Assembly: GCF_042726155.1 (NCBI RefSeq)
Contig: NZ_JBHXHV010000001.1
Location: forward strand, 1,605,374 to 1,669,373
Length of the DNA: 64,000 bases
Direction: 5' to 3'
Source of the DNA: Leucobacter sp042726155
GTDB taxonomy: Bacteria > Actinomycetota > Actinomycetes > Actinomycetales > Microbacteriaceae
The translations under genes were made by a program, and so were the position numbers. The notes below the pieces were generated by a model. That model searched no databases. It had not been told where the DNA came from and worked only from the letters and a program-made list of their open reading frames with translations. Positions 26,253 to 32,707 of the stretch are shown piece by piece (position 1 is the first letter of the stretch; every line of letters starts with the position of its first letter).

Positions 26253-26575
26253 GCCGGGCGACGCTGCCACTGCGTGTGCTCGGTGCGCTCTCGATGGGCT
26301 GGCCGATGCCTGAGGAGCACGATGGGCTGCCGGTCGCTTGGTCGTTCGACCTTGCACCAGGCGACAACGACGGAATCGACGAGCCACATTTCTCGATCGA
26401 GCTGTGGACGCTTGGTGGAACGGTGATCGCGAGCTTCTCTGAGCGGTCGATCGAGGCGGTGCACAGCATCTCTGCTTGCACGCTGCGCCCGAAGCAAATT
26501 GCAACCGTGATCGAGCAGTGGGAAGCGCTCTACGCGTGGCCCTACAACGGCGAACTCGATGAGGTCGCCGCATGA
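26249..26575 (+). CDS. Hypothetical phage protein
   Basis: 108 residues, acidic, beginning SRATLPLRVLGALSMGWPMP. It reads like a compact alpha/beta protein (HFSIELWTLGGTVIASF, then a helical end with ATVIEQWEALYAW). It is translationally coupled on both sides by ATGA overlaps. No family recognised. Confidence 0.65.
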   Translation: MSRATLPLRVLGALSMGWPMPEEHDGLPVAWSFDLAPGDNDGIDEPHFSIELWTLGGTVIASFSERSIEAVHSISACTLRPKQIATVIEQWEALYAWPYNGELDEVAA

Positions 26576-26709
26576 CCGACGACGAGCGGCGAGCTCAATG
26601 TCGGTTGGTTCTAGTAGAAATTGCGGGCGCCGTTCTGACGCTCGGGGGAGCCATTGCCGTCTGGCAGGGGCTCGAATGGTACGCCGTCGCCACGATGAGC
26701 GCGGTATAA
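26572..26709 (+). CDS. 45-residue single-pass membrane protein
   Basis: A short charged start (MTDDERRAQC) is followed by one hydrophobic helix of about 24 residues and a Trp-rich end. The start overlaps the previous stop (ATGA), which supports translation despite the small size. Function unknown. Confidence 0.6.
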   Translation: MTDDERRAQCRLVLVEIAGAVLTLGGAIAVWQGLEWYAVATMSAV

Positions 26710-26725
26710 CGGAAGGAATTGCATC

Positions 26726-27136
26726 ATGGATATCAAGACAGCATCACAGATCGCCGAGGACGTCACGCCATTCGACGGAGGTAGGCCCACGGAGCGCGCC
26801 CCACTCACATGGGAGGAAATTGTTGCAGTTGCGACCGCTGCCGTTGAGGCTGACCGTGCACAACGCAATGGCCGGCTCGCCAAGGTCACTGTCCGCTCAG
26901 CCGAGCTCAGTGACCCAGCACTCCGATGTGACGATTGCGGAGACGAACTCTGCACTGTCGAAGAGGCCGACGTGATTGTGACTCTCGCCGACGTTGCCCT
27001 CACTCATGGGGGTACCGTCTGCGAACCGCGGGCGATGTGCGACAACTGCGACGAGCGCATCGAGCCTGACGACGTGCACGCCGGTGACGGCATGTGTGGA
27101 AGTTGCAACCACAACGCGGCAAGGAGCGGAGCATGA
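26726..27136 (+). CDS. Cysteine-rich putative zinc-binding phage protein
   Basis: 136 residues. The N-terminal half is helical (LTWEEIVAVATAAVEADRAQ). The C-terminal half has paired cysteines CDDCGDELC, CEPRAMCDNC and CGSCN, a spacing that fits two zinc ribbons or a treble-clef. Possible nucleic-acid or protein binding. GGAAGG precedes the ATG; the stop overlaps the next start. Confidence 0.7.
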   Translation: MDIKTASQIAEDVTPFDGGRPTERAPLTWEEIVAVATAAVEADRAQRNGRLAKVTVRSAELSDPALRCDDCGDELCTVEEADVIVTLADVALTHGGTVCEPRAMCDNCDERIEPDDVHAGDGMCGSCNHNAARSGA

Positions 27137-27402
27137 CCATGTATCTCAGTCAGGTACTGAACGCCGACGGATTGGCCAGCGTAAACCGAATCCTGAGTGG
27201 ATTCCGCGACTACTGCATTGATGCGACTCCTGCTGAGTTGCGGCGTGCGGCAACTCGCTGGCTCGAAGCACTGGACAATCCGGAAGTTGAGTCCGAAGCA
27301 GCGAAGGTGCTCGACGAGATCTACGTTCAGCCGGTCCGCCGAGGGTATCTCGAAGGGACGGAGGCGCACGCTCGTAAAGTTCTTCAGCGACTTGCATCGT
27401 GA
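27133..27402 (+). CDS. Hypothetical helical phage protein
   Basis: 89 residues, predicted mostly helical (ATPAELRRAATRWLEALDNP, then AAKVLDEIYVQPVRRGYL). The start is coupled to the previous stop (ATGA). It is the last gene before tRNA-like element 4. No domain recognised. Confidence 0.66.
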   Translation: MTMYLSQVLNADGLASVNRILSGFRDYCIDATPAELRRAATRWLEALDNPEVESEAAKVLDEIYVQPVRRGYLEGTEAHARKVLQRLAS

Positions 27403-27414
27403 TGAATTGCAGTA

Positions 27415-27463
27415 GCTCGCGTCCTGGTGGGCGTCCGCGTTGGTTCGATCCCAAGGGCGAGCA
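27415..27463 (+). ncRNA. tRNA-like element 4 (no anticodon arm)
   Basis: A 6-bp acceptor (GCTCGC at 27415-27420 with GCGAGC at 27457-27462) is followed by A27463. A D-like arm of 4 bp (27421-27424 with 27429-27432, one G-T pair, loop TGGT) follows the acceptor directly. The T arm (27440-27443 with 27451-27454, one extra mismatched position) carries the canonical loop TTCGATC. T stem and acceptor span 12 positions. A 7-bp hairpin (27467-27485) lies four bases downstream, just ahead of the AAGGAG of the next gene. The trailer here is CTAG, unlike elements 1-3. Confidence 0.62.
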
Positions 27464-27500
27464 CTAGCCCCGCAGGCGGCGGGGCAGCAAGGAGACGACC

Positions 27501-27749
27501 ATGAAGTTGCACGCATTGCCATACGTCGCGCATGATGTAGATATGACGCGTCACTACCTATCAACCACGGAGATCGCCGAGCGCCTCGGAATCACCCGTG
27601 GGGCGCTGTCCTCGCTCACGCTCCCAAAGCCCGACGTCACTGTCGGCACGGTGCGCGGGTGGAGCGAGAAGACCATCGACAAGTGGAACGAGCAGCGACC
27701 AGGATCCGGCAACCGCAAGCCGCGCAAGACTGCCGGCAAGAAGGCTTAG
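27501..27749 (+). CDS. Helix-turn-helix DNA-binding protein
   Basis: 82 residues; AAGGAG lies six bases before the ATG at 27501, favouring it over an internal ATG at 27543. Residues about 18-60 (YLSTTEIAERLGITRGALSS, then WSEKTIDKWNEQRP) form a winged helix-turn-helix of the excisionase/AlpA or MerR-like type. The tail is Lys/Arg rich. It could be a recombination directionality factor or an early regulator. Its end overlaps the convergent HNH gene by four bases. Confidence 0.78.
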   Translation: MKLHALPYVAHDVDMTRHYLSTTEIAERLGITRGALSSLTLPKPDVTVGTVRGWSEKTIDKWNEQRPGSGNRKPRKTAGKKA

Positions 27750-28060
27750 AGGATCCCAGGGTGTGCCCGAGAAGAGACTTTGCGTCGACGCGCTGCGGCC
27801 GCGTTGCCGCCTTGGCTTGAGGTCTTCTGCTGGTGGTGCCAGCTGCAGAGAGATTGCAGGTTCTCGGGTCGGTGGTCGTTCCGGTCTTTGATGTGGTCGA
27901 CGTCGGTGGCCGGCTGCAAGCACTTGCGCCCCGTGTCGTAGCGGACGTGCTGGCATCGGTGGCCGTCGCGCTTAAGTACGTGGCCGCGTAACCACCACCA
28001 GTTCGCAGGCAGAGTTGCACGCCGGTCTGTCGGGCGCGCGACCCAACCTGACGAACTCAC
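27746..28060 (-). CDS. HNH endonuclease
   Basis: 104 residues from a GTG at 28060 that overlaps the previous stop (GTGA). The HNH core is RDGHRCQH, then ATDVDHIKDRNDHRPENLQS and SWHHQQK: Cys pairs that would hold zinc, the DH of the active site, the central Asn and the final His. Small HNH nucleases are usual partners of terminase in HK97-like phages and act in packaging. Here it lies on the far side of the small-gene array. Confidence 0.88.
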   Translation of the reverse strand: MSSSGWVARPTDRRATLPANWWWLRGHVLKRDGHRCQHVRYDTGRKCLQPATDVDHIKDRNDHRPENLQSLCSWHHQQKTSSQGGNAAAARRRKVSSRAHPGIL

Positions 28061-28176
28061 CGCTTGCGTAACTGCCGGATGCGTCGGTCTTCGACGCGGT
28101 CGACCTCGCCGCATTCCTCGGCGGCGAGCGCTGAGGAGTACTCGGCGCCGCACTCTGGGCAGGGTTGCATGGTCAT
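28057..28176 (-). CDS. 39-residue zinc-ribbon-like protein
   Basis: Begins MTMQPCPECGAEYSSALAAE and ends with a basic helix. The CPEC pair and a later Cys are typical of half zinc ribbons in phage small genes. Start ATG at 28176 overlaps the previous stop; the end overlaps the HNH start. These overlaps are the main evidence that it is real. Confidence 0.65.
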   Translation of the reverse strand: MTMQPCPECGAEYSSALAAEECGEVDRVEDRRIRQLRKR

Positions 28177-28427
28177 TCTCCTTGGTGTCCGCTGTAGGCG
28201 CGGTTTTCTCTGGCGATTTCGAGCAGGCCGCGCCCCTTGACCCAGGAAAGGTCGGGGGAGGAAATCACTCCTACTGCTGAGGCACCTTCGGCTTCGAGCT
28301 CGACGGATAGTTTGTGCGTTACGAGCACCCAGCCGTCGACGAATTCGCCGGTGGTCGCTTGGTAGTAAGCGGAAATTGCACGTGAGAGCTCTGCGTGAGC
28401 TTCCCGCCATGCTTCTTCGGGGCCCAT
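28173..28427 (-). CDS. Small phage protein
   Basis: 84 residues from the ATG at 28427, preceded by CCGGAGGA. It begins GPEEAWREAHAELSRAISAY, then a beta-rich middle (FVDGWVLVTHKLSVELE). No family is named. It heads the three-gene leftward cluster that ends in the HNH nuclease. Confidence 0.68.
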   Translation of the reverse strand: MGPEEAWREAHAELSRAISAYYQATTGEFVDGWVLVTHKLSVELEAEGASAVGVISSPDLSWVKGRGLLEIARENRAYSGHQGE

Positions 28428-28496
28428 GATTCCTCCGGTGAGATGTTGCCGGGCTCGCCTCGCACTATGTGATGTTGGTGGTCGAGGGTCCGGCAA

Positions 28497-28658
28497 TTAG
28501 TGGGTGGAGTAGGCGTGTAGCGACGCCTCGTTCTTAAGTTCCAAGACGACGAAGTCCTTCTGGCGCTCGCTCCCGTTGACATCGACTTACTCGACGGCGA
28601 GTTCTAGACCTCGCCGCTTTCGTCCGATGCCCACGTTGAGGAGCTCAGTTAACGCCAT
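28497..28658 (-). pseudogene. Possible small gene broken by an in-frame stop
   Basis: From ATG at 28658 the frame reads MALTELLNVGIGRKRRGLEL and stops at TAA (28587-28589). The same frame continues without another stop for 29 codons (from VDVNGSERQKDF) to TAA at 28497. Both halves have protein-like composition, so the inner TAA may be a disabling mutation. A GAAGAG lies upstream of the ATG. A chance frame cannot be excluded. The rest of the 28428-28946 stretch holds tRNA-like element 5, repeats and a terminator. Confidence 0.3.
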
Positions 28659-28724
28659 GACTCTTCGACTTCCTAGTCGCGCCTCCGGGACATGCCCTTG
28701 TACCGACTCGGAATCTCCACCTCG

Positions 28725-28782
28725 CTGGCCTGGCAGGGTTCGAACCTGCGCACCTATCGCTCTTCCCCTGAGCTACAGGCCA
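28725..28782 (-). ncRNA. tRNA-like element 5 (canonical D and T arms, no anticodon arm)
   Basis: On the minus strand a 7-bp acceptor (28776-28782 with 28726-28732) is followed by TA at tRNA positions 8-9. A perfect D arm comes next (GCTC with GAGC, loop AGGGGAA), then a 9-base linker, then a perfect T arm (GCAGG with CCTGC, loop TTCGAAC) and one trailing G. Every part matches a bacterial tRNA except that the 17-base anticodon arm and variable loop are replaced by GATAGGTGC. A 6-bp hairpin (28788-28806) lies just upstream. It lies upstream of the leftward HNH cluster, the same relation to genes as elements 1-4 have on the plus strand. Confidence 0.72.
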
Positions 28783-28806
28783 ATGTTGCGGCGAGAGCTT
28801 CGCCGC

Positions 28807-28833
28807 TATTCAGTTGTCGATATTCAGTTGTCG
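28807..28833 (-). repeat. Tandem 14-base direct repeat (TATTCAGTTGTCG)
   Basis: TATTCAGTTGTCG occurs twice head to tail (28807-28819 and 28821-28833). A third copy of the core GCTATTCAGTTGT lies at 29786-29798, upstream of the 29146-29745 gene. All are in noncoding DNA ahead of leftward genes, which suggests a protein-binding site. A short hairpin GTCGT-GAA-ACGAC adjoins the tandem pair. Confidence 0.5.
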
Positions 28834-28846
28834 TGAAACGACAAAA

Positions 28847-28872
28847 CCCCCGGGCGCTGAGCGCTGCGGGGG
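28847..28872. terminator. Bidirectional terminator
   Basis: Stem CCCCC / GGGGG with an inner palindromic GCGCTGAGCGC has T runs on both strands (GGTTTC on plus, TTTTGTCGTTT on minus). It separates the leftward helix-turn-helix operon from the element 5 / HNH cluster. Confidence 0.78.
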
Positions 28873-28922
28873 TTTCTGTGTTTCAAGCTTGGTGAAGTGG
28901 TTATATTCCTCCACCATCAATC

Positions 28923-28950
28923 ACATTACCGCATAGCGCGCATTAGTCAA
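28923..28950 (-). promoter_or_regulatory. Possible minus-strand promoter
   Basis: TTGACT (28950-28945) and TAATGT (28928-28923) are separated by 16 bases on the minus strand. The spacer contains AATGCGCGCTATGC, resembling half of the palindrome at 23979 and 24004. It overlaps the stop of the upstream gene and fires toward the terminator 50 bases on, so it may drive a short leader RNA. Confidence 0.45.
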
Positions 28951-29156
28951 GTCGCCCGTCTCTTGCGGCGTTGCGTCTTCGAGTCCATGCGTTCGAGATC
29001 CGGCACATAGAGCCAAACCTCTTGCAGTGGCCGCATGGTCCTGACCTGCTTTTCGGAGATCCATTTCTCGACCGTGCGGCGTGGGCGGTCGAATCTCTCG
29101 GGAGCTGAGGCGAGGCGAACCCACAATGCCGTGCCCGTTCTCGTGTCAAGCTGCAA
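28947..29156 (-). CDS. Excisionase-like helix-turn-helix protein
   Basis: 69 residues from the TTG at 29156, chosen because GGAGG lies six bases upstream; an ATG at 29174 in the same frame is the alternative. Contains RRTVEKWISEKQVRTMRPLQ followed by VWLYVPDLERM, the MerR-like helix-turn-helix and wing seen in excisionases, ending in a basic tail (SKTQRRKRR). It overlaps the upstream gene by 11 bases. Likely a DNA-bending or regulatory protein near the att end of the prophage. Confidence 0.68.
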   Translation of the reverse strand: MQLDTRTGTALWVRLASAPERFDRPRRTVEKWISEKQVRTMRPLQEVWLYVPDLERMDSKTQRRKRRAT

Positions 29157-29745
29157 GGGCGACCTCCGTTGCATCTACAGCGACGTCGGCGCCGGCTATC
29201 TCTGCTTCGATGAGAAGTGCGTTGACCGAGAACAGATCCTCGGGCATCGAGTACCCGCACTTTGGGCAGTCGACGACAATTGCGTCGCCGGGGAAGCGTG
29301 GCGGACGGTACATGAGCGTCAGCTCTGAGCAGCCCGCGCAGCGCATTAGGCGCATTGCGTGCGGCTTGTCTTCGCGCGGCCAACGTCGGTCCGCTTTTGA
29401 CACCGCCTTGCCCAGTTCAATTGCGAGGTATGAGCCCTTCTGATCGTTGGCAGCTTGCTCGGGTGTGGAGAACCTGTTGAGCTCCTGCAGGTAGCGCGCG
29501 ATCTCGTCCGCGGCGAGCCACGTTGCCGGCAGGTTGATCGTGGGCGCGGAGGATGAATCGACGCGGACGTCGGTCTCTCCGGCCATGTTGAGGTTGCCCG
29601 CTGAGTACAGCCACGTGACGAGAGACGCGGCGGCGGACCACGCCCAGATGAATCGGGACCATTCCCGTTGCTCGAGCCGGCCTATGCCGTCGGCCACGTG
29701 CCCGGTGTGATCGAGGTGGAAGGGGGGAGCTTGATGCTGGCGCAT
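29146..29745 (-). CDS. Phage protein with C-terminal zinc ribbon
   Basis: 199 residues. The N-terminal half is helical with a Trp-rich segment (EWSRFIWAWSAAASLVTWLY). The C-terminal half has CAGC and CPKCGYSMPEDLF, two cysteine pairs that fit a zinc ribbon. It resembles small actinophage proteins of unknown function. Co-transcribed with the helix-turn-helix gene downstream. Confidence 0.7.
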   Translation of the reverse strand: MRQHQAPPFHLDHTGHVADGIGRLEQREWSRFIWAWSAAASLVTWLYSAGNLNMAGETDVRVDSSSAPTINLPATWLAADEIARYLQELNRFSTPEQAANDQKGSYLAIELGKAVSKADRRWPREDKPHAMRLMRCAGCSELTLMYRPPRFPGDAIVVDCPKCGYSMPEDLFSVNALLIEAEIAGADVAVDATEVALAA

Positions 29746-29827
29746 TGCGTTGTTCCCGGCCTCGGCCCGGTAGACCCGTGCTCGAGCTATTCAGTTGTGC
29801 TGCCGTGAATATTACACGGCGCCTGAT

Positions 29828-30223
29828 CTATATGAAGGAATCGAAGACGCGCAGAACAGGGAAGAATGCGAACAGCGCAGCGAAAACTAACGCGACTGTG
29901 GAAAGTTGCTTGCCGACACCATTCTTATTAGCCCGCAGGATCCCGAGAATTCCGAATGTTGCAGCAAGGACGATCGGGACGAGTCCGATCGTGTAGATAG
30001 GCCAGGCCGTATTCGTGAAAAAGGCGAGAAGCGCTGACGGTAGAACAAGGATTGCGGCCACAAGCGCGGTTACAGCGAAGCCATTCCCCTGCGGAACGGA
30101 AGGTGCCGGCGCTGCAATCTGCCCCCATGCGTACCCATCCCACCATTGCATCTGTCCGAATTGATTCGGATACCAGCCAGCGGGAGGTTGTGCCGTGTGA
30201 GGCGCGGGTGAAGGCAGGGTCAT
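29828..30223 (-). CDS. DUF2510 domain membrane protein
   Basis: 131 residues. The N-terminal stretch PPAGWYPNQFGQMQWWDGYA is the DUF2510 signature (about residues 13-40). Three or four hydrophobic segments follow in a DUF4190-like arrangement (AVTALVAAILVLPSALLAF onward). Such proteins are frequent in actinobacteria and near prophage att sites. Function unknown; it may act at the host membrane in the lysogen. Confidence 0.78.
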   Translation of the reverse strand: MTLPSPAPHTAQPPAGWYPNQFGQMQWWDGYAWGQIAAPAPSVPQGNGFAVTALVAAILVLPSALLAFFTNTAWPIYTIGLVPIVLAATFGILGILRANKNGVGKQLSTVALVFAALFAFFPVLRVFDSFI

Positions 30224-30277
30224 GCGATCACTCTAACTACTGACAGGCCTCCGGGTAGTAGCAGTCGGAAAATCTAT

Positions 30278-30297
30278 AAGGTGCAAAATAAGGTGCA
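30278..30297 (+). other. Direct repeats near the prophage boundary
   Basis: AAGGTGCA occurs at 30278-30285 and 30290-30297, 12 bases apart, between the last phage gene and the tRNA. Short repeats at this place are what integrase arm sites look like. Role inferred only from position. Confidence 0.35.
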
Positions 30298-30305
30298 CCG
30301 ACAAC

Positions 30306-30339
30306 AAAGGGCAGCAGCCGTATCTGGCTACTGCCCTTT
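30306..30339 (-). terminator. Terminator of tRNA-Leu
   Basis: Outer stem AAAGGGCAG / CTGCCCTTT with an inner AGCC/GGCT pair is followed by a T-rich stretch (TGTTGT) on the minus strand. It lies 12 bases after the tRNA 3' end. If the att core lies within the tRNA, this terminator may be phage-borne. Confidence 0.72.
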
Positions 30340-30351
30340 CTTTGTATACCG

Positions 30352-30433
<82 letters not shown>

Positions 30434-30463
30434 GTGGGCCGACTGAGTCGGCCGGGTACCACT

Positions 30464-31252
30464 TTAGCGGTCGTTGAGTACGACCTCTGCACCCTCGGGG
30501 AGTTGCGCGCCGGCTGGCATGCGCACTGTGACGAAACCGTCATCGGCGGTTCCTTCTGCTCGCGATGCTCCGGCGGCGCCGGCCGCCCCGGCGGCAGCTT
30601 CTTCACGCAGCCCAGCTTCGATGACGCCGACGCTGAGGCCGCCCTGCTGACCGACCGGGTGGTGCTGGCTCATCCGATCGATCCACGCGAGGGCGATGGC
30701 AGAGAGGATGAACGCCAGGTGGATCCCGACCTCCCACATGACGCCATCTGAGGAGTACAGCACCGTGCCATCAGCGTTCAGCACCACCCCGTTGTCCATC
30801 CGCCCGACCTCGATGAAGGTCTTGAGCAGGTGAATCGACGAGATCGAGATAATCGACACGGCGAGCTTCACCTTGAGCAGGTTCGTGTTGACGTGCGACA
30901 GCCACTCGGGCTCGTCGTGGTGTCCCTCGACGCGAATCTTCGAGACGAACGTTTCGTAGCCGCCGATGATCACCATGATCAGCAAGTTTGCGATCATCAC
31001 GATGTCGATGAGCGCGAGCACGCTCAGCATCACATCGGTTTCGGTGATGTGCCCCGAGACGATGACATTCTCAACGAGGTGCCAGAGCTCGACGAAGAAC
31101 AGCACGACGTACACCGCCTGAGCAATGATCAGGCCGAGATAGAGGGGTGCCTGCAGCCATCGGCTCGCGAAAATGAAGCCGGCGAGCGTGCGAGACGCGG
31201 GGCCTGGTCCGGTTTTCGTGCTGCGCTCGATCGGGCTGGGTCGCTTGTTCAC
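30464..31252 (-). CDS. UPF0114 (YqhA) family membrane protein
   Basis: 262 residues. Residues about 20-190 show the UPF0114/TIGR00645 pattern of three to four transmembrane segments (FIFASRWLQAPLYLGLIIAQ, then MVIIGGYETFVSKI). The C-terminal 70 residues form a variable Ala/Glu-rich hydrophilic tail. Function of the family is unknown. It is divergent from the TerC gene next to it, and membrane stress or metal handling is possible for both. Confidence 0.85.
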   Translation of the reverse strand: MNKRPSPIERSTKTGPGPASRTLAGFIFASRWLQAPLYLGLIIAQAVYVVLFFVELWHLVENVIVSGHITETDVMLSVLALIDIVMIANLLIMVIIGGYETFVSKIRVEGHHDEPEWLSHVNTNLLKVKLAVSIISISSIHLLKTFIEVGRMDNGVVLNADGTVLYSSDGVMWEVGIHLAFILSAIALAWIDRMSQHHPVGQQGGLSVGVIEAGLREEAAAGAAGAAGASRAEGTADDGFVTVRMPAGAQLPEGAEVVLNDR

Positions 31253-31360
31253 GTGGTGGGCCTCTCGTACGGTCGAAGTGCACCAAATGCTAGCGTAGGC
31301 AGTTTGAGTGTTCGCGAGCAGCGGGATGCACGCGGCCTGAACAGCGTCTACACTGGTGCA

Positions 31361-31498
31361 AGCGAAAGGGAGTATTCCTGTTCGCCCGTGTCGTCAATAC
31401 GTGTCGCTCCGCAGCGACGCCGGTGCGGGCGCGGCGCACGTCACACGCAGAGCACCGAGGTGCTGAGCGTGGTCGGGTGCCGGGAAGAGACTTTCGGC
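31361..31498 (+). promoter_or_regulatory. Probable yybP-ykoY manganese riboswitch
   Basis: Upstream of the TerC gene, CGAAAG (31363-31368) can pair with CTTTCG (31491-31496) as the base stem. GGGAGTA (31368-31374) follows the 5' strand, and CGTCAATACGTG with a GTCGC/GCGAC hairpin and CCGG follows later. These match the order of conserved pieces in yybP-ykoY elements, which bind Mn2+ and often precede TerC/Alx proteins. TACACT at 31349-31354 is a suitable -10. Made by eye; a covariance search would settle it. Confidence 0.7.
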
Positions 31499-31541
31499 CA
31501 TTTGCGCACCTCCGCGCCTCAGCCGAAGGAAACACACACCG

Positions 31542-32630
31542 GTGACTTCAGTTCTCCCGCTCTGGTTTGAAATCGGATCGATGGTCGTGCTCGTCGCGAT
31601 TCTCGTGTTCGATCTGGCCCTCATTATTCGTCGCCCGCACACGCCGTCAATGCGCGAGGCGAGCCTCTGGGTCGGCTTCTACGTCTTGCTCGCACTGATC
31701 TTTGCCGGCGCCATATTCATGCTCGGCGACGTGCAGCACGGCACTGAGTTCCTTGCGGGCTGGCTCACGGAGTACAGCCTCTCGATCGATAACCTCTTTG
31801 TGTTTGTGCTGATTCTCGCGAGTTTCAAGGTGCCGAATGCCTATCAGCAACGCGCACTCATGATCGGTATCGTGCTCGCGCTGATCTTCCGCGGGATCTT
31901 CATTCTGGTCGGCGCCGCGATCATCGAGCGCTTCATTGCCATCTTCTTCGTGTTTGGAGCCTGGCTCATCTACACGGCGTGGCAGCAGATCAAGCCCGGT
32001 GGGCACGACGATCAGGGCGAGAGCTGGATCATCCGCCAGGTCAAGAAGGTCATGCCCTTCAGCGAGCACTACGACGGCGGCAAGCTGCGCACGACTGTCG
32101 ATGGCAAGCGCATGTTCACCCCGTTCCTGCTGGTGCTGATCTCGCTCGGCGTGACTGACCTGCTCTTCGCACTCGACTCGATTCCCGCGATCTTCGGTAT
32201 CACGCAGAGCCCGTTCATCGTGTTCACGGCGAATGTCTTCGCGCTGATGGGTCTGCGTCAGCTCTACTTCTTGCTCGGCGGTCTGCTCGAGCGTCTCGAA
32301 TACCTCAAGTACGGCATCGCCGCGATCCTCGCGTTTATCGGCGTCAAGCTGATTCTCCACGCGCTCCACGAAAACGAGCTGCCGTTCATCAACAACGGCG
32401 AGCACGTTCCGGTGCCCGAGATCACGACCTGGACCTCGCTCGGCTTCATCGTGGCCGCAATGGCCATTGCCACGATCGCGAGCCTCGTCAAGGCGAACCG
32501 AGATGCGAAGGCCCACGGCGAGCGACTGCACCTGGGCGTCGCCGAGCCGCACCCGCAGATCGAGGCGGCAGATCCGCACCGTCCGATCGAACAATCGGGT
32601 GAGGATCACGGTCACACCGACCAGCGCTGA
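31542..32630 (+). CDS. TerC family integral membrane protein (Alx/YkoY-like)
   Basis: 362 residues with about eight to nine transmembrane segments. It has the TerC signatures EYSLSIDNLFVF and LFALDSIPAIF, whose acidic residues sit in the membrane and are thought to bind metal. The family exports manganese in several bacteria. The C-terminus is a hydrophilic His/Glu-rich tail (about 320-362). The GTG start at 31542 is preceded by GAAGGAAA and by the probable Mn2+ riboswitch. Confidence 0.9.
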   Translation: MTSVLPLWFEIGSMVVLVAILVFDLALIIRRPHTPSMREASLWVGFYVLLALIFAGAIFMLGDVQHGTEFLAGWLTEYSLSIDNLFVFVLILASFKVPNAYQQRALMIGIVLALIFRGIFILVGAAIIERFIAIFFVFGAWLIYTAWQQIKPGGHDDQGESWIIRQVKKVMPFSEHYDGGKLRTTVDGKRMFTPFLLVLISLGVTDLLFALDSIPAIFGITQSPFIVFTANVFALMGLRQLYFLLGGLLERLEYLKYGIAAILAFIGVKLILHALHENELPFINNGEHVPVPEITTWTSLGFIVAAMAIATIASLVKANRDAKAHGERLHLGVAEPHPQIEAADPHRPIEQSGEDHGHTDQR

Positions 32631-32662
32631 CTCTGAGGGTGGTGCGATGGTAGACTCTCGCC

Positions 32663-32707
32663 ATGCGTTCGCGGGCTCTGCTTCTTCATAGCCGCGACGG
32701 GGTCTAG
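32663..32707 (+). CDS. leuL: Leucine leader peptide
   Basis: Fourteen codons, MRSRALLLHSRDGV, with three consecutive leucine codons (CTG CTT CTT) as in leu attenuators. TAGACT at 32651-32656 is a -10 hexamer ending six bases before the ATG, so the transcript probably begins at the ATG (leaderless). The stop codon lies inside the loop of the following hairpin. Stalling at the leucine codons would let leuC transcription continue. Confidence 0.78.
   Translation: MRSRALLLHSRDGV

Larger units (their letters stand above)
1..30351. mobile_element. Siphovirus-type prophage (left end outside window)
   Basis: A nearly complete late module on the minus strand is recognisable: small and large terminase, portal, MuF-like protein, scaffold, decoration protein, E-type capsid, connectors, major tail protein, frameshifted tail chaperones, tape measure, minor tail proteins, M23 endolysin and small membrane proteins. 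Small early-type genes follow to the right. The chromosome resumes at tRNA-Leu(UAG), whose 3' end faces the phage genes, the usual geometry for integration into a tRNA. No integrase, immunity repressor or replication gene was found in the window, so these are expected left of position 1. The right boundary is inferred from gene content and the tRNA; no second att copy is visible. Confidence 0.93.

Noticed and set aside
28497..28658. SecA fragment
   Set aside because: The phrase LLNVGIGRKRRGLE faintly recalls the start of SecA, but the match is short and the continuation differs.
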